Source: Taenia hydatigena (lineage: Eukaryota; Platyhelminthes; Cestoda; Cyclophyllidea; Taeniidae). Taken from it: a stretch of DNA of 64,000 nucleotides. The DNA is taken from contig JADWOT020000584.1 in NCBI GenBank assembly GCA_036345935.2, forward strand, positions 10,326 through 74,325, given 5' to 3'. Below the pieces are notes generated by a model. It worked only from the letters and a program-made list of their open reading frames with translations. It had not been told where the DNA came from and searched no databases. Position numbers and translations under genes: made by a program. Shown here one piece after another: positions 1 through 11,700 of the stretch; position 1 is the stretch's first letter; the number at the start of each line of letters is the position of its first letter.

Positions 1-1977
1 AATAATATAAAACCCTTATAAGTATGAGGCACATCGTAATTAAGATGGAAGAAGATGGCAAGGCACTGCTTACTAGCATCGATGACATGGATGCATGCAC
101 TTGTGTAACTATCAATATTGTACAATGCTAAGTAGACGACTGGGTTGATTTGTTGAGCAGTAAATAACATTTAGATCAATTGAGAACAGCCTCAGATCCT
201 CGGATAACAAGAAGCGGGTTCCGCCTTTTAAGGGTTATAAATGTCTTGCGAAACTAGATACACGTTTTGGACTCCAAACTTTTGACTGAGCTTAATCCTC
301 TAGGCTAATAGCCGGTCTTCACGTGAATAATTCGAGACGAGGAACGCTTCCAATGCGCTGTGTGCAAAGTAGTACAATGAACGAAATTCCCGCTAATCAT
401 TAACCGCCCTTACAACTAATTATATGGTTTGCAAAGAAATGCATATCCTCGTAAGTACTTAATGTGAACTATCGAGAACTGAAAGATCAATAAAATGTCT
501 GAAACTTTTTCTGTGTAAATTAAGTAAACTTGCCAAGATGTAGTTGTGAATAGAAATGTTTTCTTTCAAGTAAAAATAACATCCTTTATGCCATAAGATC
601 TGCTATGAACTAAGTTTATTGGATCAGAGCGTGGTTTCGCTCCTAACCTTAACTCAGAAATTAGGCTTGAAAATAAACAAATATTGTTTACGTTAAGGTC
701 AAACGTTGAGAGTCCAAAATTAGCATAATTGTAACTACGATTTCATAGGTGTCTCTGAACGCCGATGCACTTTCAGTAAATTGGGAAACCATTAAAATAG
801 GTGCATTACCACTTACAACAGCTTCTGCAGATGCCGTTGGACCCGCGTGGGACCACAACCTCCAATTTCAAGTCCTACAAATTACTGGATTCAGTACCCA
901 TTCAATAATTGCTTAATTTTTGAAGCATTATGCTGGCAGATGTCTTTTGTAACTTGGGAGCTTTCCTACAAGATGAAAGTCGTTTATTTTTCACCTATTG
1001 TTAAATCTCGTCATGAGGCAAAATGGACAATCACTGCGCAGAAGGGAGTGGTCTTAAGGAGATTGAGATTATAAAGCATAAATTACATTTATGTCTGTCT
1101 GCGCGGCATTAAACGTAATCGCAGCAACAAAATCGCCACCTCAAAGCGTGCGACAATTCTAAGTTTCCGATCAAGGATGTGGCATACAAAAATGAACAAA
1201 TAGAAGCTTTAGTTTTCATAATGGTTTCCTTTGGCCTCTCATCCGCAACCAGCCGCCCACTCACTTACCCACACGCCAGGATCCATCACTACAACATCTC
1301 ATTCACTCTCCGCCATCACGCATCCTCCACCGACCTCCCCTCCTCGTCATCGTGGCAGGCGCACTTGCCAGTACAAATAGAAGTGTGATGCCCGCCAAGC
1401 ACGGTGAAGGCCGGTGAGGTCACATATTATGATGGAAATGGGAATGCTGTGCAGGGGAGAGGAGTGCTTGCGATGGTGCAATTTGATGAGGCAGACTGCA
1501 GTGCACTGCAGACAGGTGGGTGGGTTGGAGTAGAAGAGAGAGCCAGCAACACTAAGCCGTCCGCAAATATCTTCTAAGGCCAGTCAGGCAAGACATTCGG
1601 CTTCAAATGAAAAACTAGGATGCTTTTCTTATGCAACAATATTGGTTAACTAAAATCGAAGAAACTCCTTTTCACAATTAACTCGATGACTGGATGGCAA
1701 TTTTGGTCCTCTTTGTGCAAATGGTATGTTAAAAAGGGGAATCATTTAAAAAGGGCTTCAGATAAAGTAGCGACCAACAAAAATCTAACTAGATAGTGAC
1801 CCGGGAGCTTTAAAAAGCGTTTCACTAGATAGCCTATCAAGTACAAATCAGAGCTCGGACCCAACCAGAACTTTGACCTGAAAACTTTTTCATCTCAAGT
1901 CAAAACCTATCACAGAACCGCTGGGCCCTGCGGTTGTCCTATGCCAATTGATAACCACAATTTTAAGCTGTGTGTGC
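1..1977. other. non-coding stretch, nothing recognised
   Basis: I read both strands and found only short ORFs without family resemblance, conserved motif or splice context. A C-rich patch lies near 1,240-1,350. No repeat shared with the rest of the window was noticed here. Confidence 0.5.
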
Positions 1978-2004
1978 TTAAACTATCTTCGAACTTAAGT
2001 AGAA

Positions 2005-2345
2005 TTCTGACTGATTAATTGATAAGGCCTCGGTTTCCCAAAGGCGAGGATTGTGGGTTCGTGTCTTATCCGGTCCGACTGGCTCATGATCCCTTCCGGC
2101 GCAGTAATCCAGACTGATTAGGAGGGGGGTGATGTCGATTTGTCTATTATCCTTCGGTTTTGTGCCGCAGTTCGCGCCGGTACGGGGCGATGGTGTCAGA
2201 GGTTTGATGTAGCGCCCCGAGGCTCCCTCGAAGGCAAAAGAAGGCGGAATACTAGAGTGGAATATATATGTATTCAACGGACAGCCTACGCAGCTAGGGC
2301 AATATGCCACCTCTGTCACCCTGACCGAAACCGGTGGTTCAAATA
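2005..2345 (+). repeat. tRNA-related SINE-like element
   Basis: The head (about 2,005-2,085) resembles a tRNA. It has an A-box-like stretch followed by GATAAGGCCTCGG, a loop containing TTTCCCA, then a B-box-like GTGGGTTCGTGTC, in the spacing of an arginine/glycine-type tRNA. The body is GC-richer than its surroundings, with segments such as GTACGGGGCGATGG, and the element fades out before an A-rich stretch near 2,345. The acceptor stem does not pair well, so this is not a functional tRNA gene. The antisense ORF across it (1,978-2,385) is an artefact typical of SINEs. It could also be an isolated tRNA pseudogene with unrelated flanks. Element borders are estimates; no target-site duplication was identified. 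Confidence 0.5.
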
Positions 2346-2399
2346 AACAAAATATTACATTGACAATGGCATCGAGTAAGCGCAAAATTCAGAAAAGTG

Positions 2400-2872
2400 C
2401 GACTAGCCTACATGTGCTAAAATCCGAAACATGCTTTGCCTGAAAACACCGCGATCACTCAGGCTTGCTGCGTTTACGAAATCATCAATAGGGGTTGCAA
2501 AAATCGGCAAAGAGAACAAAAGCGTTAAAGTAATTACGAAAATGATGTGATAGATGAGTACGAAATGTGAACACTGTCAAGGAATGTGAATTAAACAAGG
2601 GACCTAGAAAGATGTGAAGGGCACCGAGAAGGCCAAATGGGAATAAATGCTGCAAGGGGCCAAGTAAAACAGAGAATTGCAACTTATGCTAAAATTAGCA
2701 AAACCTATGGGAAGGGGGAGGAGTGATTTAAAATGAGTCGAAAATTGTTTCGTCACACTGCTTGGGTGATGGAATTTATCGAATGGAAGGATAAAGGGCA
2801 AGAAAAATGTGCAGTTGCAATGGTGTCCAACCTAGATAAATAGATTGTTAAGTGCAAAAATTGCGCGAATTA
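2400..2872. other. non-coding stretch, nothing recognised
   Basis: Only short ORFs of low-complexity composition occur here. No motif or shared repeat was seen. Confidence 0.45.
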
Positions 2873-2945
2873 GCTCGCGTAGTCCGATGGATGGGGCGCC
2901 TGCCTCCTAAGTGGGCGATTGTTGATTCGAGTCTCACTGTGAGTG
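2873..2945 (+). pseudogene. tRNA-Arg(CCU)-like sequence
   Basis: This 73-nt stretch folds as a tRNA cloverleaf. The acceptor strands GCTCGCG (2,873-2,879) and TGTGAGT (2,938-2,944) pair at all seven positions counting G-T wobbles. A D-arm GTCC..GGGC is present, and the anticodon stem GCCTGC/GTGGGC encloses the loop CTCCTAA with anticodon CCU. The T-loop TTCGAGT is standard. The T-stem (GTTGA/CTCAC) has two mismatches, which argues against full function. It lies 130 bp from an oppositely oriented tRNA-Met-like sequence. It may be a diverged tRNA gene or the tRNA head of a short retroelement. Confidence 0.5.
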
Positions 2946-3076
2946 CTCAATTTGCATCCACACAAATGTAGCGCTTCTTTTGCCACTAGTGCCAACGGAT
3001 GTCTAAAAGTGTGTACTTGCGTGGCTGCAGCCATCTTGTCACCGCTTGTCACCAAATGTCGAAGTCGATAGGTACC

Positions 3077-3148
3077 GTCCAGAGCAAGACTCGAACTCGC
3101 AACCTTCAGATTATGAGACTGACCCACTAACCTCCTGCAATACCATGT
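3077..3148 (-). pseudogene. tRNA-Met(CAU)-like sequence
   Basis: On the minus strand the anticodon arm TCAGTCTCATAATCTGA is that of an elongator tRNA-Met with anticodon CAU. It is followed by the T-arm GCGAG-TTCGAGT-CTTGC, which pairs with wobbles. An A-box-like D region is present, but the acceptor stem does not pair. It is therefore a tRNA-derived pseudogene or SINE head rather than a working tRNA. The minus-strand ORF over this block (2,870-3,160) is an artefact of the two tRNA-like sequences. Confidence 0.5.
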
Positions 3149-3164
3149 ATCGTTTTCCATTGCC

Positions 3165-5990
3165 TTGCAAAGCCGAGTAGGGGGGCGAGGAAGTGTGTGG
3201 GCAAGTGAAAAAAGTGGGGTAGCACTGAATTGTTAAATTTGGTTTTCCAACTCATACGGCATCAATTATGCTGGATTTGTTAAAGTGATTTCTGTAAACG
3301 TTAGCTCAAACCCAAGAAAAGTGCACCCATGTCTTGGGTTAGGTGAGATCCGATCAGGTCTGATGCTGCCGTCGGTCCGAGGCGGTAAAATGAATGGGAG
3401 AACCAATGGTAGGAAGCGTTGGCGGTGGTGAGCCAACGAGACGTGTAAAGTGAATGAGGTGTTGTTCGACCAATAAGAAGTGTGCTCCAGTGTGAAAAGT
3501 GGTGGGTATAAGAGACAGGTGGTACGTCACGTGACGAATTCGCGCCCTAAATTTAGCTATGCACAAGCGGTAATGCGTGACTTGAGGAATGATAGGCAGA
3601 AAGATTTATCACTTGGGTTTTGACTGCTGCGGAGGGGTTAGTTTATTCGGATGGTGAGTTCTTTAAACAGTGGGAATGTGCTGTTGGTGGTTAAACAAGA
3701 GAAATTGTGTTTTTATGAAAGCTAGAACACTTTATAGAATGAATGAGTTGCCATATCCCAGTGAGCACGAGAGGTGAGGCAAAAGGAAATTTTGGCTCTG
3801 AAGTGCCCTGAGAGTTTCCCATAAAATCTGATCAACTGGTTAATTCTCACCATTAATTATCTTTCGCATCAAAAGGCGGCAAGAATGCCGTTGCGATACA
3901 AAACCCCTGACTCCTAACTTACACCTCGATCAGTGTGTTGCAACATTTGCAACGCAATGATTACAGCAAAATTTAGTGATTACACCTATTAATATACGCG
4001 CATTTTTTGTTTATTTAAGACGATTTTTAGCCATTCAGCAAAAAGGAAAGGGTGGCAGGTTGTGGGTGGTGTGTTCAAGTGCATGATGAGTGATCGTTTG
4101 ATTGGCTTGCTTGCAAGTGGGACAGCTGGTAGTGGAGTCATCTAGCCTCATTGCTGGTTGTGGTCTGGTAAGCGTAAGGCCATGGGATTAATCGTTCATT
4201 ATGGACACAGAGGCTATTTAAATGAAACTTGACGGCCGAAACATTCATTCGCCAGCTGCGAGTTCGATAAAGAAAATATATTTCTACAAACGTTGTTTAT
4301 GGGTCGCAAATCCACATTTTCTTCACTCTCTCCTTTCTCACGACTATTCAGGCTTTGAATATTCCAGCTTAGCTGCTGGGCCCTAGAACCCACACGACTC
4401 CAATAGAGGGGTGGCATGCACGAGTCCTCTTCTCAGGCTTCACTTCGCTCTAATTAGTCACGATAATGAGGAGTTTTTTAACCATTGGCTTCAATAATTT
4501 ATAACTTAATGAACAGTTTTACACGGAAGTGCAATTCATAGTCATAAGTGGCTGCAGAATTGGTTTTTATCGAATGGGCTCAATGGGTGCCACAAGTGAC
4601 TGGTTAGTTTGCTCCTCTTGCTGTTTCTTTCTATAATCTTTCTATAATCTATAATGCTACTTGGCTGACTTCCGTAGCACTTTTGTGCTTGAACACGTCG
4701 GGATTCCATTAAGTGTAGTGACTGATGTTCGCTGTCTTTATGCGCTTCGGATGCCTTCCTTTCAAGTGAGTTAAACCGGAGGAGGTATGGGTGAGATATT
4801 CACACTAACACCAAAAAAGCATGATCTTCGAAACGTCCGCTGATCAAATTACACATTATGCAAAAATTTCTATGAGACTTTACGCACTATATGAGGCTGT
4901 GATTGGCCCTGTTTATAGAGCTGATTTCAGTAACGCACACATATCAGTCTTGATAGCAGAAACGGGTGTGCCACAAAGATACCCGACTTCTATTGAGATG
5001 CGCCAGATATTGTAGTGCAGACGAGGTCTAGAATGATTGATTGTTGCGACTAAAATTGCAGCCATTGCTAGATAGCAATTCCCTCATCTCCTTTAGCCAC
5101 AATAACTTTCATAAGGTTTCCCCAACGCTCGTCTATTTAATAAGCATTTCTTCCAAATTTTGGAGTCCTCCTCACCCACTGCGTTCACCATGACCTGAAT
5201 CACCTTCAGACCCTAGCCATCGGACCCTCTATCAGTTCTAAGTCAATGTTTCCAAAAGACCCATTTAGCCTGAAGCCCTTGCACCAAAATGCCTAGGAGC
5301 ATTTCAAACTCGCCACATGTGATGCAACCGTGATGCATTAGTGGCAATACGATAACGAAGTGAGACTCACATCTGGATTGCACAGTCCGCATTATGTGTC
5401 AGATTTATTATAGGGTGTCATGGTAAGTTTACTCACTTGACGGTGACAAAAACGGCACTTAATAGATTTAATGAAAAGAGTGCCAACACTGCCTTTTTGA
5501 CCTGATTTCAAAAGTTGTTTGGAGGTAAGAATTATGTTTCTTGTGACTTGTTGCTCAGATTGCCATGTTTATCTATCATCATCCAGTACGCCCGATCCGG
5601 TAACAGTGGTTCTGGAATATTGTGAAGTAAACACGCGGGCAATGTCTCTATCATAAATCATAAAATGCACGTGTACACACACTGAATCCCGCTAAGCACT
5701 ACCTTTTCCGGATAAAATAAGGCAAAAGTGAAGTAAGCGGACGAAAGCCAGTGACTCTTTTAAACGGAATACAAAACAAGTGCACTAGTGTTGATCAAAG
5801 GTATCTTGACAGCACAACCAGAAGGAGCAGTATAATGGGTGATTGTTCAACTAGGTGGTCGACGCAGGTAATGATCCATCCATCACCTGTGTCAGCGATC
5901 TTCGGACCGAAAAGCATCTACGCATTCGTCGAAGCAAATACAACGTATAGAAACATTCTCAACCATGGTGACGTTCTTCGAAGATTTTAC
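3165..5990. other. non-coding stretch, nothing recognised
   Basis: No supportable gene. A small imperfect tandem of TTTCTATAATC-type units lies near 4,627-4,655. The ORF at 5,751-6,017 has no recognisable family and runs into the repeat described next. Confidence 0.45.
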
Positions 5991-6250
5991 CAACCGAATA
6001 GGCATAATTATGCTTAGTCTAACAGTGGCGTAGACTGCACGTTGACGCCTCAGTCGTAGGAGAGTTCCACTACCCTGGCTTAGGTTTGTTTAAATCGCGT
6101 CCGCTGAAGTTGCATAGGACGCCACTCAGTTCGTGGATAAAGAAAAGCAGGCGAACGTACCATTCCAAGGGATACCGCAGCTGTGCCCGCGTCCAATACG
6201 CAACACTAATGCCGTAATAGTTCATCCAATACACCTGCCAGCTTGCAATC
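5990..6250. repeat. dispersed repeat copy, diverged (pair with about 15,470-15,700)
   Basis: The CTGGCTTAGGTTTGTTTAAATC region, the following GCTGAAGTTGC, the GATAAAGAAAA and the CCGCAGCTGT.. CCA stretch all recur in the same order and orientation at 15,528-15,660, with substitutions and short gaps. This looks like an old interspersed element. No coding family could be named on either strand. Confidence 0.4.
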
Positions 6251-6689
6251 GTCAAGGCTTGAGGGAAATGAAAGCCAGCGAATTTTCTTTTAGAACATGA
6301 CTGCTCAACCCTTCATGACATAAAGAGCATCGCAACAACTACTGGGCCTGAGATCATTAGTACCTGAACAAAGTACGATGTAATGGAAAGGCCAAATTTC
6401 AAAGTTGGCGTTCTTCAGTAATCTATCTATGCTTATCGGGTGCAGCATAACAGGCAAACACATTTTTGTCCGCTTTAAGGTCCGAATCTCCAGTGACAAT
6501 AATTAAAACTGCCATTTGTCAGTTTTCCATTTTTAACAACCAAAATCTACTCGGTCAAAATAATGGCGATTGTAAACTTCACAAGGTTAACATCATATCT
6601 ACAGGTGATTCTTATGAAAAAATAATTAAATAACCCTACACAAGAGATGTACGCCCAGATAGTACATAAGATGAGTGGGTTATTTATTC

Positions 6690-6955
6690 TCCGCACCGAC
6701 TGGAATAAAACAGATGATGTGGAGAGGAGACTGGTGGGTGGGTGAGTGACTGGTAGGCGGATATGTGGTGTGGTGTGGTGGGCTGTCATGGTGAAGTAGG
6801 AAAGAGGGAGTGTGGCCGAATGAGGTGAGGGATGGGAAGGGACGCGGAGTGCGCTCGACAAGGGAAAGGAGAGATGGTGGCACTGGGGGAGAGTGGGGCA
6901 TGAGAGGTGAGTGATGGAGGGGACGGGATTGGAGGTGTCCATTTTAGATGCAGGG
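6690..6955. repeat. G/purine-rich tract, family A copy 1
   Basis: This long strand-asymmetric stretch is rich in G and A, with runs such as GGTGGGTGGGTGAGTG, GGTAGGCGGAT and TGTGGTGTGGTGTGGTGGGC. The order of blocks matches 23,480-23,715, which sits directly upstream of a 5S-like pseudogene. Short G-runs give potential for G-quadruplex structure. The minus-strand ORFs here (6,547-6,966) are low-complexity Pro/Ser/His artefacts. Confidence 0.55.
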
Positions 6956-6959
6956 CTTG

Positions 6960-7780
6960 TAATCAATAATTGCTACACTTATTCCTTATCTTGTAGTCAG
7001 TTTCTTGGACAGTGTGTTGAAATGTTGACTTCTTTTTATGTACGGGAACCTACTTAGCCTGTTAAACTCCCTAACTTTGAGCAAATTTGTCGATTATTGG
7101 AGTCTTACGTTTTGAAGCACGATATGATTCTTTGCTCTGATATACTTTTAGTGCGTTAGCTGCTAGTGGAATCGTTTGGCTTCCCTGCTGATCGCATCTT
7201 TTTCCTTATATAATTTTCCGTTCTAAAACAAGTCTTCAATTTTACTTTAAGACCTTGACATTTACTTGTCATTTGGTAGTTTTTTATCATGCGGAATCAG
7301 AAGACGGAACCAAAGGTGATTAATGTGTTTTCTTCGGTACAGATTCTTGCATTGAAATGCTTTCTTATGTTTACGTGGTAATGGGCTACAAATGGGATTG
7401 CTTGATTCCACAATCACTCCAGGCCTTATTTTGCCTAGCATTCCATCATACATTGAGCATTTATTCCTAGATGCTGGGTATAAACTTTGCACAACTTTAT
7501 TGGACCTGTGGCATGCGCAAGACCTCTTTTAACATTTAGTTACGAAAGTTCATACATTTGTAACTGTTCCATTGCGCTTGTATTTTAACAGGAGTGACCT
7601 TATATATGCAGCCATACGTCATAATCATGCATTCACGTTTTCAACGATGCTGCCTAATGGAATTCAGTAACACTCTTGCGCATAGATGTGCCGCAATCGG
7701 GCTTACTTTAGCTAATGATATTTGGAGGGAGCGCGAGTGCAAACATCGCATCCAGGCGCGCGCGCTCAACAAGAGGAAGG
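6960..7780. other. non-coding stretch, nothing recognised
   Basis: AT-rich sequence with only short unconserved ORFs. Confidence 0.45.
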
Positions 7781-7784
7781 AGGG

Positions 7785-7862
7785 TTAGAGGTAGCGGAGG
7801 AGAGTGAAATGGGAGGGGTGAGATGGAAGGAGGGAGAGGGTGGGTGGGAGACGTGAAGCGAT
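7785..7862. repeat. purine-rich tract upstream of the 5S-like gene
   Basis: A G/A-rich stretch (AGGAAGGAGGG, GGGAGGGGTGAGATGG, GGGTGGGTGGGAG) directly precedes the 5S-like sequence. The 5S pseudogene at 23.7 kb also has such a tract immediately upstream, so tract and 5S appear to belong to one repeated unit. Confidence 0.5.
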
Positions 7863-7868
7863 GCCATC

Positions 7869-7988
7869 GTCAGCGACCCTATCAAGTAGAATGCACCGGT
7901 TCTCGTCCAATCACCGAAGTTAAGCTACGTCGATCCGGGTTAGTACTTGCATGGATGATCGGCCGAGAATACTCGGTGTTGCTGGTCC
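7869..7988 (+). rRNA. 5S rRNA-like gene
   Basis: About 120 nt align along their whole length with metazoan 5S rRNA. Recognisable blocks are ATGCACCGGTTCTCGTCC, ATCACCGAAGTTAAGC, CCGGGTTAGTACTTG, and the 3' part GAGAATACTCGGTGTTGC. The product would be the small RNA of the large ribosomal subunit, transcribed by RNA polymerase III from internal A- and C-box-type elements (AGTTAAGC and the GGATGATCGG region). The terminal helix pairs: GTCAGC at the start against GCTGGT at the end, with wobbles. Downstream is a C/T-rich stretch with TTT runs that could end transcription. Several internal bases differ from the usual flatworm/metazoan form as I remember it, so this may be a diverged dispersed copy or a 5S-derived SINE rather than a main-array gene. 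Confidence 0.65.
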
Positions 7989-8460
7989 CTTTCTTCTTTC
8001 CATTTTTTGCCTGCCCCTTCCTCCCCTACCTACTTACCAACATTGCACTTGCACCGTGCTGCTCTCCATCTCAATTTAGAGCATTGCAACCACTCCTTGC
8101 TGCTCGACATTCTCATTTCCACTCCAATGTGTGGCATCATCCACCGTCATGCTTGTTAGGCGCTGCCAATCTATTTGCCCTCTCGTATGCTCTATGTCCA
8201 CACCTACCTTTTGTGCTTATGCATTATTTTTATTTACACAGACGTGTCACACATTAAAATTTGTCCAATTCATAGGTGCAGCCTCCACCTTTCTTGCGAT
8301 TCACTGTAAAGCCGTCTCTTGCGTCCCGCGCAGCCTTAAGTGTTAATTGACGGCATGCTTTAGAATGCCCTTGTCTAAGACGGTAATTTTACTTAAATGC
8401 GCTTATGCCTTCGTAGAAAATTGATGATCAATACATCTCTTTATGAACTCTGGAAAATAA
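7989..8460. other. pyrimidine-rich flank of the 5S-like unit
   Basis: A C/T-rich 3' flank (CCCCTTCCTCCCCTACC) fades into ordinary sequence. A loosely similar pyrimidine flank with CACCGTGC / TACCGTGC follows the 23.7-kb 5S copy. No gene was seen. Confidence 0.4.
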
Positions 8461-8489
8461 TGGGCCAAAAGGAGTACCTCTCGATGGCA

Positions 8490-8730
8490 GTGAATTTTGT
8501 GAACAGAAGTGAACTTTTTTAACAGTGGAATTTAGGCTTATCTACCGAGAGTTTTGGTTCATGGACGAATTAGTTCCCAGACCTTAATAGACGCTTCCAC
8601 TAGGTTCAGACAACACAATTAAAATGACATTGTTTCCGTTTATCAAAATCCTTCTATTCTCAACCATTTCAAAAGTTGGCGTGTTTTATGGAGGGAATTT
8701 GATCAATTTCGTTTGAGTCTGTGATCATGG
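8490..8730 (+). repeat. dispersed repeat B copy 1 (pair with 22,495-22,710)
   Basis: Shared blocks in the same order and orientation include GCTTCCACTA, AAAATGACATTGTT, CTATTCTCAACCATTTCAAA and a final TTTGATTCGTTTGA-like segment. Copies are diverged but clearly alignable by eye. The second copy sits between two inverted gypsy pol fragments, so this may be retrotransposon-associated non-coding sequence. Orientation is arbitrary. Confidence 0.55.
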
Positions 8731-11700
8731 AGGGATGAAATCACAGGCTTACTTGATTGCTTGCGCTAGCACCAAGCACTACAAATCAGTCCGACGACCA
8801 AATGGTAGTGAATACGCAGCATGCCGCACAGTCGATGCCTGTTGTTGTATAAGTACCACTGTCGAGAATGGGTAGGCAATATGGGTTGGACCGGGTGCCA
8901 GGTTGCAAGGCATATAACCCCCTACTAGTACCGTGATCCTGTTTGCGGATGATAAATAGGCGCCTCCTTTGTATCGAATTTATACAACCCGGTAATAATG
9001 GGCCTTAACTTTCACGCCAAGACCGCGCAATCCCCACAACAGGACCACCTCTATTTTGCACCCTTTCAATCATAAAGCATCTACAATTATAAAATCCAGC
9101 ACCTGGGCAAAAGTGTGAACCTCGTGTCTAGAGAGGGGTAGAGATCAATAGCAAGGAGGATTTATGCAGCATCTATAAAAGTGGCAACTTCCTACAACGA
9201 ACCAGTTTAGTGTGTGGAAATGGATACGAGTTATGCATAGCCCAATGGCTCAAAACATCCATGAATTAACCAAAAACAGTTCAGATTGATGTCATCACAC
9301 TTGTTCTTTGACAACCAAACATCTCAGCCTGCCCCAGTAATTTGGCTTAATTAAATCAACTCAACTCAAACTTACCAAAACCTAATTTAATGACTTATGC
9401 AGAGTTTATGCACCATCCACTCAACACAAAAATGATGCACTAATTTACAATTTTCACACAACTATTCGTTCGCACTAAAATGCAGCACCTGCAGCCCCAC
9501 TAATAGTACTCGTGAGACGACTTTTCTGACAGTAATGAGCCACAAGAGAAGTGGTGCTAGGCAACTCTAAGCACGGCCGGAGAGCCATGATGCAAAGCAA
9601 AAGGGCAGCCATTGCTTGATCCCTACAGAGCGACATTTCATGCCGTGGAGTTGTAAGGCGACCTTGATTTGTCCTGCAAGACGGTTCTCTGACTTCTTTC
9701 CTTGCGTGCCGAGGGGTAATCAAGCACCCATGCCACAGGTGATGATACCTTATCCAAAACGTAGCAGTGGATTGCTTCAGCTCACACACCTCGTTCACAC
9801 CAATCAATAGGCAATCCCGTTTAATCCTCACTTTCGTTGTTCGCGAATAAACACAGATAAACAAGTAAAAGCTTTCAATTTAGTAATGACGTAAACTTGA
9901 CAGTAACATCATCACGGCTTGAAGTGGGAGAAATGCAGACATCAGAAATGGCGAGGATCAGAGATTTAGAGTTTTGTGCTGCTCCTCATTCGCGTGCTGC
10001 CGGAAGACACAGCTGATCATTCCAGTGTCCCATTCCTCTTCAGCGCATGGCCTTCAGGAATCACACTGAGAAATCGCTGATGTAATCCGCTTTGGATAGT
10101 TGACCTCACGTCTGCACTAGAATTGCACACCACCGACATTTAAACCTGCAAAACCATGACAAAAAGCACGAGCTAAGGAAAGCTTCAGTAGGTACGTAGG
10201 AAAATCAGGTCCAGAAAGACGTGCTGGTTTTACACATTTCAAAGGAATCATGATTCAGCATTACCACACAAAGAAGTATGCACCAACTCACGCTATGCAC
10301 AAAATAGTCAACACTTATCAGGAATGGCTCAGAACAGCGGCAGTACCTGTGCACAGCAAGGTGAGGTGACGCACCAAGTTTTTGTGAAAGAAAGCGCCTG
10401 TATTCGTGGATACCTGCACCAACAGGAGACGCCAGCTTATTCGGTAGTTACATATTTGAGTGGTTTAAACGTCTTTGACCAGTGGCGGACCTGCAAATGT
10501 TGATTTCCAGCACACCTACACATTGGCAATTCCTGATAACGTTTATTGGTTACGTGAACTTCCCGACACTTGCTATCCAATTGACACCCAATATAACCTG
10601 CCGTAAAATTGTGCAAGGGTACGAATGTATTCGCGCCAATGTTTCCGGCAGGTTAAGCCCAAAATCACAATTTAATTTGGAGGGCAATGTGGAGTAAGGA
10701 ATGGGAGGAAAGAGGGATTGCCTTTGTGACCAATCCATCATGAATGTCATTCAGCTTGGCCAGACCAAAACGTCCCTCCACCTCCCCCATCTAATCCACC
10801 GCACAACTGCACTTGCTGTTAAAGCATCCTCTCATCCATTGCGCCTAACTAAAAGGAAGTCACAATTGGGATTTTTAGAAAATCAAAGTGATACGGTAGG
10901 CATGGATCTGTCTCTTTCGCACATCACTTCACACAGGCGTTGCAGTCTGGTCGTCATCAGCTGGATCCCAATAAAGATTAAACAATACCAGGCGGTTTGT
11001 ACTAATGGATTGTAGACCACAACCACCCGTTTTGCTGCTCTATATGAAGACAAACTCTGGCAACTGTAGGACGGATGCATAGGATGTGAAAAATAGTACA
11101 CATGCTAATTCTGGCTAGCATCAAAGAGATCATCTTTGAAAACGAAGTTGCGGGTGGGAGCGAAAATCCCTGGGATCCTACTGATGAATTGTTTACAGGC
11201 TCGGTGATAAAAATAATGAGGCTATGCTAAAATTGTTTCTCAAACAAATACTTGAGACAAACTGCCTGATTTTTCCTGCATTATTTTAGAAAGGCAGGAT
11301 TTCGCATGAACGAAGAAGAGCCCGCAAGGATCAAATCGAACAATGTAAAAAGCAGCCTAGCAGAATCGCTGCAAGGCTTACATTTAAGAAAAAGAACCAA
11401 CTCACTTGACTTTACACGTAGTAGTTGAATTCAAAATGCCAAAATCCTAACGCTCTATCAAGAGCCTCTTAATGAATTGACGTCTACTCTTTGCAAGTTC
11501 ACGAAAGGCAAGAGACCCTATCTCGCTAGGCAGCCGCCTTTAAACTTTCCTTAAAATTATAAGCTTTTACGAGAAAATTGTAGAAATGAATAAACTCAGC
11601 AAAAATAGTGCCATGAGACAAGACGTGGTCAGTAGACTAGCAGGAACTCTTTGTCACTCGTTTATTGGAAGTCGAAACTTAGCATCAATTGTTAAAAAAG

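Noticed and set aside
1978..2385. 135-codon minus-strand ORF with a KTRTHNPRL-type peptide
   Set aside because: Such peptides are common artefacts of reading tRNA-derived SINEs antisense.
2870..3160. 96-codon minus-strand ORF
   Set aside because: It is a translation of the two tRNA-like sequences and the DNA between.
5537..5566. CTTGTGACTTGTTGCTCAG..ATG, loosely like a flatworm spliced-leader 3' end
   Set aside because: There is no donor GT after the ATG and no snRNA-like downstream region. It is a chance resemblance.
6547..6966. 139-codon minus-strand ORF
   Set aside because: It is produced by the G-rich tract on the other strand and has no domain features.
9475..9864. Possible retrotransposon gag fragment (minus), with His/Cys-containing stretch
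   Set aside because: The His and Cys spacing does not fit a zinc knuckle and no pol sequence lies nearby.
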